DNA from: Stropharia rugosoannulata
Taxonomy: Eukaryota > Basidiomycota > Agaricomycetes > Agaricales > Strophariaceae
Direction: 5' to 3'
Length of the DNA: 64,000 bases
Assembly (NCBI GenBank): GCA_028532985.1
Contig: JANCIK010000008.1
Location: 3,100,001 to 3,164,000, forward strand
Each line of letters opens with the position of its first letter. Position 1 is the stretch's first letter. The position numbers were made by a program, and so were the translations under genes. The notes beneath the pieces are model-generated. The model saw only the letters and a program-made list of their open reading frames with translations. It was not told the DNA's origin and made no database searches. Positions 1 through 9,640 of the stretch are shown here, one piece after another.

Positions 1-331
1 TGAAACAACGAGGCGAAATGAGGGCAAATGAGTGTTAGGTTAAGTACCAAGCCACCCAGGTGAAAGGAGAGTGAGAATAAGAGAGAGTAGCAATGAGTAG
101 GGACTGCTCAGAGTGCAGGGCTCATAACCTGTTAAAAGCGGACGCTTATAGGCACAGAGAGCGCCCCTAACTCAGGTGGGATGGTGGTGGTAATGGATTA
201 AGAGGCATCTACACTAGTACATGCTATATATACTACCATAAGCAAGATTAACTATATATGGAGCGTACTAATTATAGTACACGATATCTAATCTACTGCT
301 GATGGTCAAGTCCAATCCATGTAATCTAACA
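1..331 (-). repeat. Ty1/copia 3' LTR (partial at window edge)
   Basis: Read on the minus strand, a polypurine tract (CGGGGGAG, 332-339) is followed immediately by TGTTAGATTACA, the expected PPT-LTR junction downstream of a copia pol gene. The same junction recurs at 28805, and about 40 bp of this LTR recur at 26349-26389. The far end of the LTR is not visible and may lie outside the window. Confidence 0.55.
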
Positions 332-373
332 CTCCCCCGTGACCATGGCAGTCTCTATACTACAGTATATACA

Positions 374-923
374 CTATGGTCGAACTCCCATGTGAGAGCG
401 ACAGTAATCTACTTTAACTGCAGAGAGTGGTTTGGTGAGAATGTCAGCCACCTGTTGTGCTGTGGGTATAAACGAAGGTGTAATGACTCTGTTCTGTACA
501 GCATCATGTAGCCAGTAAAAGTGAAGGTCAAGGTGCTTCATGCGTCCGTGGTGCTCTGGGTTTTTCGATACACTGATAGCAGACTGGTTGTCAATGTGCA
601 GTGTGGAGGGAACCAGAATCTTAAAGCCAAACTCGTGCAGAATGTTGCGCATCCATGAGATCTCCTTGCCAGCCTCAACTGCAGCAACAAACTCAGCTTC
701 AGTGGTAGAGAGCATCACAATGCTCTGCAATTTGCTAGACCAGCTAATTGCACCACCAGCCATGAGAACGATGTATCCACCAGTAGAGCGCCCAGTGTCC
801 TTGCAGTTGCCGTGTGCAGCATCACAGTAAGTTGTGAACAGGTCTGTACCAAGTGAACCAGAGTAAACCAACTTGTACTCAAGTGTTCCTTTCAGATACT
901 TGAACAAGTGCTTGACTGCTGTC
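374..923 (-). pseudogene. copia pol C-terminus (RNase H), 5' truncated
   Basis: The last 180 or so residues of a Ty1/copia polyprotein, in the RNase H region. Diagnostic motifs are TYCDAAHGN, STGGYIVLMAGGAISWSSK, LSTTEAEFVAAVEAGKEI, HIDNQSAI and ADILTKPLS. The natural stop codon is at 374-376 and the PPT and LTR follow directly, so the 3' end is intact. The 5' end is cut at 923 by the poly(A) tail of LINE-1. A close relative at 50400-51314 reads straight through this point (gactgctgtccaatgctg), which places the insertion site exactly. Confidence 0.9.
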
Positions 924-949
924 TTTTTTTTTTTTTTTTTTTTTTTTTT
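924..949 (-). other. LINE-1 poly(A) tail
   Basis: A run of 26 T on the plus strand, joined to the LINE 3' end and abutting copia RNase H sequence. LINE-2 has the same junction with 16 T (30337-30352). Confidence 0.9.
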
Positions 950-1375
950 GTGATCATGGCTTGCGCCAATTTATTATGTGGTGTCCGAACACAGTCCGCA
1001 CTGTGAAATACATCACAGAATACTACCTACAGTAGAGAGGGAAGCATACTCCTGGGGTGAGATGCAACGCGTGGAACCGGCCTAAGCTGGTAACACGTCA
1101 GGCAAGGACGAGACACGCAAAAGAGCGTGTCATGTCAGAAAAGCTAGAGGAGGCAGCTTACTCTGTGATGGCTGAAGCGCCCAGTATGGTTCACCATGCA
1201 CCGCACCTAAAGGCTTTATCCGAACCCCTTCTGGTGATGAGACCTGGAAAGCCCCAACAGTCACTCATCCTGCACCATTTAAGGACGGCGGACAGGCTGA
1301 TGGGGTGCACGCCATTAACGCCATAGCTGACCAAGACTGGCAATCATCACAATCACTGCAAGGCCTCCAAAGCTG
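950..1375 (-). other. LINE-1 3' UTR
   Basis: About 425 bp between the ORF2 stop and the poly(A) tail. It aligns by eye with 30353-30779 of LINE-2 and carries no convincing ORF. Confidence 0.7.
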
Positions 1376-2647
1376 TTATCCAACCCCAGCGGGGGGAGAG
1401 TTAGCAAAGACAGTAGGGTTGTCTCGCAAGAATTTGAGAAGCGTAGGGAGGTAAGTCGGAACACCTTCGTAGGAGTGCTTGAGCAGAGGACACTCAAACA
1501 GGTGTTGCCTGGTCTGGAGGAGGACCCCACAGTCGCAGGAGTACTTTTCATCGATATTAAAGCGCTTAAAATAAGCGCCGATGGGCGCATGCCCTAGTAG
1601 GCACCGGGTCATGCGCAATGTGAGAGAAATTGAGTCCCCACAAGATGACAGCCAAAATCCGCCCTTGGCGTATGATGGTTTGATACGATGTTCTCCGTCG
1701 ATGGAGTCGAGCTGGAGGAAGTTATGTCCTGCGTGATCTGTATCTCGAAAGAACAGTTGACGCCAGGCCCATAATTGTTGATCAGCTACTGCTTTGCGGC
1801 AGCTGTCCAAGGAAGAATCCTGGTACCTGCCGAGGACCCGGGGTTGGGCCTTTAATAAAAGGTGAGCTTCATGATGAATGCCCCACTCTGATTTGGATGG
1901 GACATCGACAAACGTAATGGAGTGCAAAGGGTCCTTAGAGAACCATTCACCTAAGATGCAGCAAACAGCCAAGGAGTGACCTTGGCCGGAGTGAATAGAT
2001 GGGTCCAGGGCTCTCCTGGCAGCAGAGAGAGAATCCGTGAACAAATGAATGTTGGTGCAATTGTCTCGTTGAAGAGCATGGACAATAGCATAACGAATGG
2101 CCGCAAGCTCCGCATCAGGAGCGAGGACCTTACCGGCAACGTACTTGACATCGTCAATACGTACACCGTTTTGATATAGCACCGCACCTGCGAGGGCTTG
2201 GTGAAGCTTGCTGGCAGGAACAGACGCGTCCGTGCCAATCAAGATGGTGTCATGGATCTCCTCTGCCTTCTTGCGGATGGAGTTATAATGTTTATGACAT
2301 GCATTTTCGATGTGGAGACGAATCCACTCGTGATATGCGACAAGGTCACCGTCGAAATCAGAGACGTCCTTGTGTTCGACAGGGACATACTCCGATCTAG
2401 GGCGGAAATGTATGCGGTTAGGAAATAAATCCAAGAGCTGCTTTCCTGGCTGAGCCTCATCCGCGCACGGAGAGAACGTCTCAGTCATGAAAGGAAGATC
2501 GATTTGAATGTCGGGGATGCTGCCCCTGAGCTTCTCGCGAATGCGTTCAGGGATGCGAAACAAGGCATGGTAGTGAGGATCACTACTCTTGGCATATGGA
2601 TCTGACAAAAGGGATCTTGTTGGATGGGTATCCAACAAGGTTGCCAC
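1376..2647 (-). pseudogene. LINE-1 ORF2 C-terminal part: RNase H and Cys/His motif
   Basis: Continues the RT gene interrupted at 18511. The RNase H domain shows the acidic set TDAS, AELAAIRYA and LFTDSLSAA. Near the C-terminus a CDCG...HLFEC motif (C-x-C...H-x3-C) matches the zinc-binding tail of fungal Tad-like LINEs. The open frame runs on to 2728, but everything beyond 2651 is LTR sequence, so the apparent start there is an artefact. Joining VATLLDTHP here to the HLGKLRLRSVYR end at 18515 reproduces the uninterrupted LINE-2 reading at about 32040. Confidence 0.88.
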
Positions 2648-2651
2648 ACGG

Positions 2652-3866
2652 TGACAGGGCTGCTTTTTGGCTACGGGTGTAAACAGTCCGAAGTCCCATT
2701 GGTGGAATAGCTGCGCGTGGGAAAACACAGAGGGACTAGAGTGAAGCCTGACTCGTAGTCTATAGCTATCAGCGCGCTTTATGACTACAAGCGCCTGCGC
2801 GCACCGTATTGCGAGAGGGATCGGTCAGCGAGCTGCACAGTCTAAAGTGCATAGTCTGGTCATCCGTGCGAGCGATCGAAGAGGCGTAGAACGGTTAAGC
2901 ACCAGCGGAGTGCGGTGTGAGTACAGCTGAGCGAGTACTAAGGGCGGTGTGAAGGGCTGTGCGCGCATCTCATGTGCGCGCATCGCAAAGGCAGGATTTG
3001 CCTAAGTCCACACATCATGTGACCGTGGCGGCGCGCATCAAAAGAGACGCGCAAAAGCCCGAGGGAACGAATGACATGCGCGCAGCGAATGCCAAGGGAT
3101 CGGGACACTTGAAGGGAAGCCCGGAAGCGATGCGTGGACCTTTGGCCGCGCGTTGCTAGTATTTACTTTACCTTATTATTAGTACACATGCGCGCATCGC
3201 ATATAAACCTGTATCCTTGTCTATAGTAATTTAAGCAATTGTCTACCCACTAGATCTGTGTGCTGGGTTCCGTCCCAGGCCGTCAGCGGGCTGTGTTTAG
3301 CTTTTGTTAGGGTTTTAACTGTGAAGTGTTTGTGAATCCTAGGAGTTTTGGATAGCTTCTGGCCACCGGGTCATTTGGAGAGCTCAGTGAGGAGTCAGTA
3401 CAACCGTGTACGGAAACTCGCACTGTAGTGTTTAGACTGTGAGACTGCACCGCCGGGTGAAAGACTTTGGAGAGTCTTGGGATTGTTGGACTTTGGAGAG
3501 TCCGCGCATCGTACGAGGTCACCGGACCCGGAAGTGCGCGCAGCGAAGCCGTTCGCTAAAACAACTTATTTCATTCATCATTTTGCCTAGCGCACGCCAC
3601 TAGCAACCGGGCTCTATCCGAGATTTACTAGAATTAAACCCCTCCTTACAAACGAACTTGCAGGCACTACTTGCTATTACAAAGACTAGAGGACACGAGG
3701 TGCGCGCATCGCACGCCCAGAACGGGAACCAGAGCAGAGCATAGATTATACTACCATTTAGTTGAGGGCGTTCGCTCGATCTAAGGGATAGGATCTCGCT
3801 CCGCTGGGTGTGTGTGTGTGTGTTGTGTTTCGCGCTTTCGAGTCTAGCTACGCAGTAGACCTCTCA
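2652..3866 (+). repeat. Gypsy-A 5' LTR
   Basis: Begins TGACAGGGCTGC and ends GACCTCTCA. It contains several GCGCGCATC blocks (2961, 2976, 3190, 3702) and a (GT)n run near 3808-3824. Related LTRs in this window lie at 17298-18510, 33166-34358, 47800-49214 (reverse) and about 55920-56104 (reverse fragment). Confidence 0.95.
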
Positions 3867-3868
3867 TC

Positions 3869-3887
3869 TGGAGCCCACCGCGAGGGG
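3869..3887 (+). promoter_or_regulatory. Gypsy-A primer-binding site
   Basis: TGGAGCCCACCGCGAGGGG starts 2 nt after the 5' LTR. The leading TGG pairs with a tRNA 3' CCA, the usual Ty3 PBS design. I cannot name the tRNA from memory. Confidence 0.7.
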
Positions 3888-4530
3888 AAGGTTCAGAAAT
3901 CTCACTTAGTGTTTCGGGAACTACGGCTTGCGCCTATTACAATAAATTTCAAAAATTTCAAATAAAACGGGGACGAGTAACAAGCGAGGCAAATTTCCTG
4001 CGCCTTCATCGCTCGCCAAGCCAGAAGAAGTCAGACCATCCTTTGGAACGGTTCCTTCACGCGAGAGAACCACGAGGAGCAAGAAAGACGCTGAGCTGGT
4101 AGAGCCGTTGGTAATTACACCGACGCGAGACAGAAAAGCAAAGAAAAGAGCGAGGGAGGAAGCGCAGTTGCAGATCGAGACTCAGGGATTAGCGCAGCGC
4201 ATCCCAGGTGCGCTCACCGAAAGCGACTCGGAATTAAGAGTAGGGACTAGTGGATTTTGGGGACCACCATCTGGCATTGAATCAGAAGGCCAATTAGTGG
4301 ACGGTGATATTACACTTGAAACCGCACCATTCGGTACTTCTGATAGCCAAGCTACCCAAGACACCCCTCCTCCATTCTCGGAAGTATTTGGGACTGCTAA
4401 GACATCCGCACAGCGCACGGCGGAAAATAGCGAAAGTGAAGCAGAGCGCGTAGCGAGAGATATATTTGAAGGAGACTTGTCAGATCTCTCAGAAAGCGAA
4501 CGAAATTCACCCCCTCGAGAAACAGAAACT

Positions 4531-6003
4531 ATGCCTAAGGATATGTCCATGCCAGTACGCGGTGCGCGCGGCGCGCCGAGCTTCGATCCTGCTGCAGAGC
4601 GCGATGAGCTGCCGCGGTACTTCGAGGACCTGGAGGATTGGTTTAAGCGCGCGGAGGTGACGGAGGACGATGAGAAGAGAGGATATGTAATCAAATATGT
4701 ACCCATGCAGACGGCGGAGGAGTGGAAGAATCTACCAGGTTATGATACCAAAGGGTACGCGGAGCTCAAGAAAATGATTCTCAACGAGTACCCGGAGGTG
4801 ATCAGCATTCAGACAGGGTCCATCGCGCGGCTCAAGAAGCTCTGCAAGGAGAATCAGCACATCTCGGAGGAAGACCTCCAGGTGTTGCTGGACTTCAAGC
4901 GCGCATTCTTGGCCGAGGCAGCTAAGCTCACGAAGGCGCCTACCCTGCTCGCGAATCATACCTTGGTAACTTACTTCACCAATAGTCTCACTGCGGGGTT
5001 CAGGGATCGTTTGTTTAATAAACTGGACATTGATTACACAACACGCGCATCGTTTGACAAGTTCTTAACAGAGCGCAATATACAGTTCACCGCACCTACT
5101 GGGGTGACGGTAGAAGCGCGCACCGAGGACATGTACCCGCTCAAACAAGTAGCCGAGATGGCGGAACAAATGGCCCGCACCAAGAACCCAAGCACTACGC
5201 TGAGTCTAGGGCGCGATAGTACTGATGGACTTATGCCGGTGCCCGCCATCAAGACTGAGGCCGCGGATGTTGGTTCGCTGCGCGGAGAGATTGAGGACCT
5301 GAAAGGGTTCGTCGCCTCCTTCAAGGATACCTTATCGTTAGTAGAGAAGACGGTGGCGAAGTCGAAGGAGTTGAGTAAGAAGGAATTAGAGGACATTATT
5401 CGCAATGTCATGGCTGCGCGCGCCGCACCGATGTCGGTGCCTGTACAACCAGTAGCCCCCATGATGCCCATGAGCGCACCGAGTTTTGGTGGACCGCCGC
5501 CTAGGCCTTTCCAATACCAACAACGCCCGGAGCCTCGCTGCTTCTACTGCAAGCAGACGGGACATGTGGTGGCTGAGTGCATCGTACGGCAGCAAGACTT
5601 GTCAGCGGGAAGGATTGTCATCACAGAGGTGGGGCGCTTACAGCTACCTGATGGGTCATCGATACCTTGGGACCCTTCGCGCGCGATTAAAGAGCGCGTC
5701 GACGAATGGCATAAGAAGAACAGGCAGCCCGCACAGCAAGCGTATATGGCGCCTGTCCACCCTTCGTACATGGGTATGCCTCCTAGCATGGTATACTCGC
5801 AGATGTACCAACCAGCCAGTTCCTTGGACGAGACCTATGAGGAGCAGATACGCGCGCTTCAACAAGAGTTGGAAAGTAAGAAGGCGTTCCTGAAGGAGCG
5901 CGCATCGGCGAAGACGCCTGAGGAAGTAATAGAGGAACAGCGTCAGCTAATAGCGACTATGAAAGCCGAACGCGACGCTGCGCTCAGTCAGGGTTTCGAT
6001 TGA
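4531..6003 (+). CDS. gag: Gypsy-A Gag
   Basis: Structural capsid/nucleocapsid protein of the element. The first in-frame ATG (4531) begins MPKDMSMPVRGARGAPSFD, a typical start for basidiomycete Ty3 Gag, and gives 490 residues. The same frame is open without an ATG for at least 420 nt upstream (from 4108 or earlier) and reads as a plausible acidic Ser/Glu-rich extension, so a non-AUG or leader-dependent start is possible. A capsid-like helical region follows, then a Pro/Met-rich linker and one CCHC knuckle (CFYCKQTGHVVAEC, about residues 337-350 from the ATG). The C-terminus looks coiled-coil (EEQIRALQQELESKKAF). The TGA at 6001-6003 sits four nucleotides after a GGGTTTC heptamer. Confidence 0.88.
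   Translation: MPKDMSMPVRGARGAPSFDPAAERDELPRYFEDLEDWFKRAEVTEDDEKRGYVIKYVPMQTAEEWKNLPGYDTKGYAELKKMILNEYPEVISIQTGSIARLKKLCKENQHISEEDLQVLLDFKRAFLAEAAKLTKAPTLLANHTLVTYFTNSLTAGFRDRLFNKLDIDYTTRASFDKFLTERNIQFTAPTGVTVEARTEDMYPLKQVAEMAEQMARTKNPSTTLSLGRDSTDGLMPVPAIKTEAADVGSLRGEIEDLKGFVASFKDTLSLVEKTVAKSKELSKKELEDIIRNVMAARAAPMSVPVQPVAPMMPMSAPSFGGPPPRPFQYQQRPEPRCFYCKQTGHVVAECIVRQQDLSAGRIVITEVGRLQLPDGSSIPWDPSRAIKERVDEWHKKNRQPAQQAYMAPVHPSYMGMPPSMVYSQMYQPASSLDETYEEQIRALQQELESKKAFLKERASAKTPEEVIEEQRQLIATMKAERDAALSQGFD
5991..5997 (+). promoter_or_regulatory. Candidate -1 frameshift site gag to protease
   Basis: In the gag frame the sequence reads G GGT TTC GAT TGA, a perfect X XXY YYZ heptamer one codon before the stop. 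The protease ORF is in the -1 frame and open across this point. A downstream stimulatory structure was not evaluated. Confidence 0.6.
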
Positions 6004-6008
6004 GTCTG

Positions 6009-7277
6009 ATGAAGGGAAACACGGGCAGAGTTATGCGTAGCGGCTCTGATAAACCCAAGAACCCGGAGGGCGCAAATAAGAAGTTACCAATCAGAAATAT
6101 ACCCAGAGCATCAGTTGAGGACGCGAGTGATGATGAGGAAGAAGAGTTGCGAGAGGTAGTGGAGGAGCAAGGTGCGCGCAGCGCACCAGTGAAGAAGAAA
6201 GTAGTGTTTGAGGTTCCTGCAAAGGCTGGGCCTAGTGCACGACCAGCAGCAGTGCCATATGTAATGGTACCTCCGCTGCGCGTACCAGAGAAAGTAAAAC
6301 CTAAGGTTAGGGAAGAGCCCATACCTGTAGTAGAGAAGAGGAAGCCGGCCTATAAGCTGCGCGCACCTATCGAAGATGAGGCGCAGGCTGACGCAGTCCT
6401 CAAACACTTAGAAAATCAGAAGATCGAGATCACGCAGGGCCAGTTGTTAGGCATATCGACTGCAGGTTTCAGAAGAAAGTTCGTTGAGCGCATAGTACCA
6501 AGAAAGGTACCATTGGATTTAAACACGATGCGCGTACTACAATTAGACTACGATGAAGAAGAGCGCGAGGTAGATGAAGCTATCGCGCGGTTAGCAGAAG
6601 AAGAAGAAGAAGAGGAATTTATGCAGATGGATGAGCTACCAGTGGCCACTTTCCTTACTTGCTCAGATGAGCGCAGCGGACTGCAACCGGGGACCATCAT
6701 CATGGAAGACCCGTACGAGCAGTATGTCTCGACTCTGCAGCCAGGCGAAAAGCCTAAGGGACTTATTGTGGCGCGCGAATCGCACCATCTAAAGGCGGTA
6801 TTTCCGCTCATCAACGGCAAGGGACACGCGGAGACGTTGCTCGACAGTGGATCGCAGATTGTGTCAATGGCACAGGACACCGCTGAGCGCTTAGGACTTA
6901 GTTGGGACCCGGACTTCACTATACGGATGCAGAGCGCGAATAAGCAGGTGGAATCCACCAAGGGCTTAGCGCGCAACGTACCGTTTGTGTTTAACGGACT
7001 GACGGTGTACTTACAAGTGCATGTCATCAGCGCAGCGGCTTACGAGGTGCTCTTGGGCCGGCCGTTCGAGATCCTCACGGAGAGCAATGTGAAGACGCGC
7101 GGCGATGGAACGGTTGAGCTTACGCTCACCGATCCCAACACACAGCGCAAATTGGTAGTACCCACTTATAACCGAGGGTGCGGTCCCAAGATTGTGCAGC
7201 GCGAACCTAAGTTGCAGGACCCTGGCACAACGGAAAACCCTAATGCAGATCAGGATTTTCAATCCTCGATGATTTGA
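6009..7277 (+). CDS. Gypsy-A protease ORF
   Basis: About 420 residues. The N-terminal half is a charged linker (runs of Glu, PVKKKVVFEVP). A retropepsin-like domain follows, with the catalytic motif LLDSGSQIVSMA at about 6838-6873 and a later VLLGRPF consistent with the hydrophobic-Gly flap end of Ty3 proteases. It lies in the -1 frame of gag. It could be made by frameshifting at 5991-5997 or by restart at ATG 6009, six bases after the gag stop. The stop TGA (7275-7277) overlaps the next ATG as TGATG. Confidence 0.85.
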   Translation: MKGNTGRVMRSGSDKPKNPEGANKKLPIRNIPRASVEDASDDEEEELREVVEEQGARSAPVKKKVVFEVPAKAGPSARPAAVPYVMVPPLRVPEKVKPKVREEPIPVVEKRKPAYKLRAPIEDEAQADAVLKHLENQKIEITQGQLLGISTAGFRRKFVERIVPRKVPLDLNTMRVLQLDYDEEEREVDEAIARLAEEEEEEEFMQMDELPVATFLTCSDERSGLQPGTIIMEDPYEQYVSTLQPGEKPKGLIVARESHHLKAVFPLINGKGHAETLLDSGSQIVSMAQDTAERLGLSWDPDFTIRMQSANKQVESTKGLARNVPFVFNGLTVYLQVHVISAAAYEVLLGRPFEILTESNVKTRGDGTVELTLTDPNTQRKLVVPTYNRGCGPKIVQREPKLQDPGTTENPNADQDFQSSMI

Positions 7278-9640
7278 TGCGTCAAGGAGAGGTCGCGTTG
7301 ATGTTTGACAGGGATGATCGCACGGGGAAAATAGAGATAGCGGGGTACGCGCTACCAAAGAATAAGAAGCGGTTTGGGAGTGCTGAGCTCAGGGATGTAT
7401 ACATGGCTCAAGCAGTACATGAGGCAAAGATGGAGGATGATGAGAAAGAAAGAATATACAAGTATTTTCAGCAGCGCGAATGGCGCAAAGAGGAAGTAGT
7501 CAAAGGGGAGCCTAGGGGGCAGTTCCGCGCATCGCACGAGGAACATGTCCCTAGTAAGAGACAAGGAGTAACGCGTAAGCGCTTGACTGGCAAGAATGCC
7601 ACAACCGTTACGGTGCTCGCAGGAAAGAAGTATAAGCCAGTGGCTGAGAAAGTCAGGCCCGTCTATCAAGATTTACCAGAGAAGTTTAGAATAGTGAGGG
7701 AGATAAAAGGAGACCCACTAAAGGACATGCCGCAATTGTCACCACATCCGCCAGACTTCGTACCTACAGGTCAGTACACCGCTGAGCGCATGGAGGGAAT
7801 TGACAAGGCGCATGAAGGGGATTTCCTGTGGTCCGAGGAGCGCAAGCTGGTGCATCAAGTTTTCATGCAGCAGAACGAGGCGTTCGCGTGGGATGACACA
7901 GAGAAGGGTAGATTCCGTACGGACTTCTTCCCTCCAGTAGATATTCCCACTGTAGAGCACACGCCTTGGGTATTGAAGAACATTCCGATACCACCTGGGA
8001 TGTATGAGCGCGTATGTGAATTCATCGCTACCAAGATTCGCGCAGGCACGTATGAGCCCTCGAGCTCGTCGTACCGGTCGCGCTGGTTTACGGTGACTAA
8101 GAAAGACGGGGTCTCGTTCAGGATCGTGCACAGTTTGGAGCCGTTAAATGCGGTAACCATTGCACATTCAGGACTACCTCCGGCAGCGGAGAGTCTAGCG
8201 GAACACTTTGCGGGGCGCGCATGTGGCGGCATCCTGGACTTGTATGTTGGATACGATGAGCGGCTGTTAGCTGAATCCTCTAGAGACCTGACCACATTCC
8301 AGACGCCGTTCGGTGCGCTGCGCTTAGTGACCCTACCTATGGGATGGACGAACTCCGTGCCCATCTTTCATGAGGATGTCGCATATATATTACACGATGA
8401 AATACCTGAAGTTACAGAGCCCTATATAGACGATGTACCTATTAGAGGACCTAAAACGCGCTATGAGTTAGAAGGAGGAGGATATGAGACAATACCAGAG
8501 AATAAGGGAATAAGGAGATTCGTGTGGGAGCACATGTTGAATGTCAACAGAATAGTGCAGCGCATGAAGTACTCGGGAGGAACATTTAGTGGAAAGAAGT
8601 CCATACTGTGCGCGGCTGAGATAGTAGTGGTGGGGCACTTGTGCACATACGAAGGACGAAAGCCAGCACCTGATAAAGTGCAGGCGATCCTCAATTGGGG
8701 CCCATGCAAGAACATCAGTGATGTGCGCGCGTTCATGGGTACAATGGGTCTGCTCCGTATCTACATCTCAGACTATGCGAAGCGCGCAGAGCACATACAG
8801 CGGCTATTGCGTGGGAAAGAGCCCTTTGAGTGGGGGCCCGCTCAGCAAGCTAGCATGGACTCGTTGAAAGATGGTGTGCGCAACGCACATTGCGTGAAAC
8901 CACTGGATTACACATTGCCAGGGCCGATTACTTTGGCTGTAGACACGTCATGGCGAGCAGTAGGATTCTACATTTACCAGCAGGACCCACAAGATTCGAA
9001 GAAGAGGGTATATGCGCGCTTCGGATCAATACTGTTAACGGAACGCGAGCAGCGCTTTTCACAGCCCAAACGGGAGTTGTATGGACTCTTACGTGCGCTA
9101 CAAGCCTGTTATTATTGGCTCATTGGTGCACGCAAGCTGGTGGTGGAAACGGATGCCAAATACCTGAAGGGCATGTTGGATAATCCGGGCATGGGCCCTA
9201 ATGCGACTATTAATCGCTGGATAGATAAAATACTTATGTATCACTTCCAGTTGAAACATGTTGCGGGCAAAACCTTTGGTGTGGATGGTTTATCGCGTAG
9301 GGAAGGGCAACCTGGAGATGAGGCGTACGCACACTCAGAAGAAGATGATGATCAGGAGGTGGGACCGCTCGAATATGAGAAAGTCTATGAAGATGACCCA
9401 GATCCCCTGGACTTTGAGGAATTCAAGGAACAGATCGATGATCGCGGAGGGTATCTATATACAGGACTCCTCAACGAGTTATTTGAAGGTCCCACGGCGC
9501 GCAAGTTACCAGAAGCGCGCTCTATAGGCTGTTTCCAGCAGGAGCTCGAGCGCGCACGGAAAGAGACGGAAGCGGAAAAGCGGGCCGGCGGGACTTCATA
9601 CAGAAAGAGAGTGTGCCGCTCGCGCAGCGCGAGTATTTAG
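7277..9640 (+). CDS. pol: Gypsy-A reverse transcriptase-RNase H
   Basis: Begins at an ATG overlapping the protease stop (TGATG), a layout that favours stop-restart translation. The RT shows SRWFTVTKKDGVSFRIV, the first catalytic Asp in GILDLYVGYDE, TPFGALRLVTLPMGWTNS and the active-site box PYIDDVPIRGP. RNase H follows with LAVDTSWRAVGF, KRELYGLLRAL and VVETDAKYLKGML. YIDDVP in place of YLDDIL is typical of one large basidiomycete Ty3 lineage (from memory). All catalytic residues I looked for are present. The ORF ends at a TAG (9638-9640) inside the integrase ORF, which is again in the -1 frame. Confidence 0.92.
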   Translation: MRQGEVALMFDRDDRTGKIEIAGYALPKNKKRFGSAELRDVYMAQAVHEAKMEDDEKERIYKYFQQREWRKEEVVKGEPRGQFRASHEEHVPSKRQGVTRKRLTGKNATTVTVLAGKKYKPVAEKVRPVYQDLPEKFRIVREIKGDPLKDMPQLSPHPPDFVPTGQYTAERMEGIDKAHEGDFLWSEERKLVHQVFMQQNEAFAWDDTEKGRFRTDFFPPVDIPTVEHTPWVLKNIPIPPGMYERVCEFIATKIRAGTYEPSSSSYRSRWFTVTKKDGVSFRIVHSLEPLNAVTIAHSGLPPAAESLAEHFAGRACGGILDLYVGYDERLLAESSRDLTTFQTPFGALRLVTLPMGWTNSVPIFHEDVAYILHDEIPEVTEPYIDDVPIRGPKTRYELEGGGYETIPENKGIRRFVWEHMLNVNRIVQRMKYSGGTFSGKKSILCAAEIVVVGHLCTYEGRKPAPDKVQAILNWGPCKNISDVRAFMGTMGLLRIYISDYAKRAEHIQRLLRGKEPFEWGPAQQASMDSLKDGVRNAHCVKPLDYTLPGPITLAVDTSWRAVGFYIYQQDPQDSKKRVYARFGSILLTEREQRFSQPKRELYGLLRALQACYYWLIGARKLVVETDAKYLKGMLDNPGMGPNATINRWIDKILMYHFQLKHVAGKTFGVDGLSRREGQPGDEAYAHSEEDDDQEVGPLEYEKVYEDDPDPLDFEEFKEQIDDRGGYLYTGLLNELFEGPTARKLPEARSIGCFQQELERARKETEAEKRAGGTSYRKRVCRSRSASI

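Noticed and set aside
1376..2728. A 450-codon open frame with its start at 2728
   Set aside because: The first 26 codons lie in the inserted Gypsy-A LTR. Only 1376-2647 is LINE ORF2.
2959..3159. 66-codon forward frame in the LTR, repeated at 17605
   Set aside because: Present only because the LTR is duplicated. Composition follows the GCGC motif and there is no domain.
4182..4706. 174-codon reverse frame within gag
   Set aside because: Shadow of the acidic Ser/Glu-rich gag leader.
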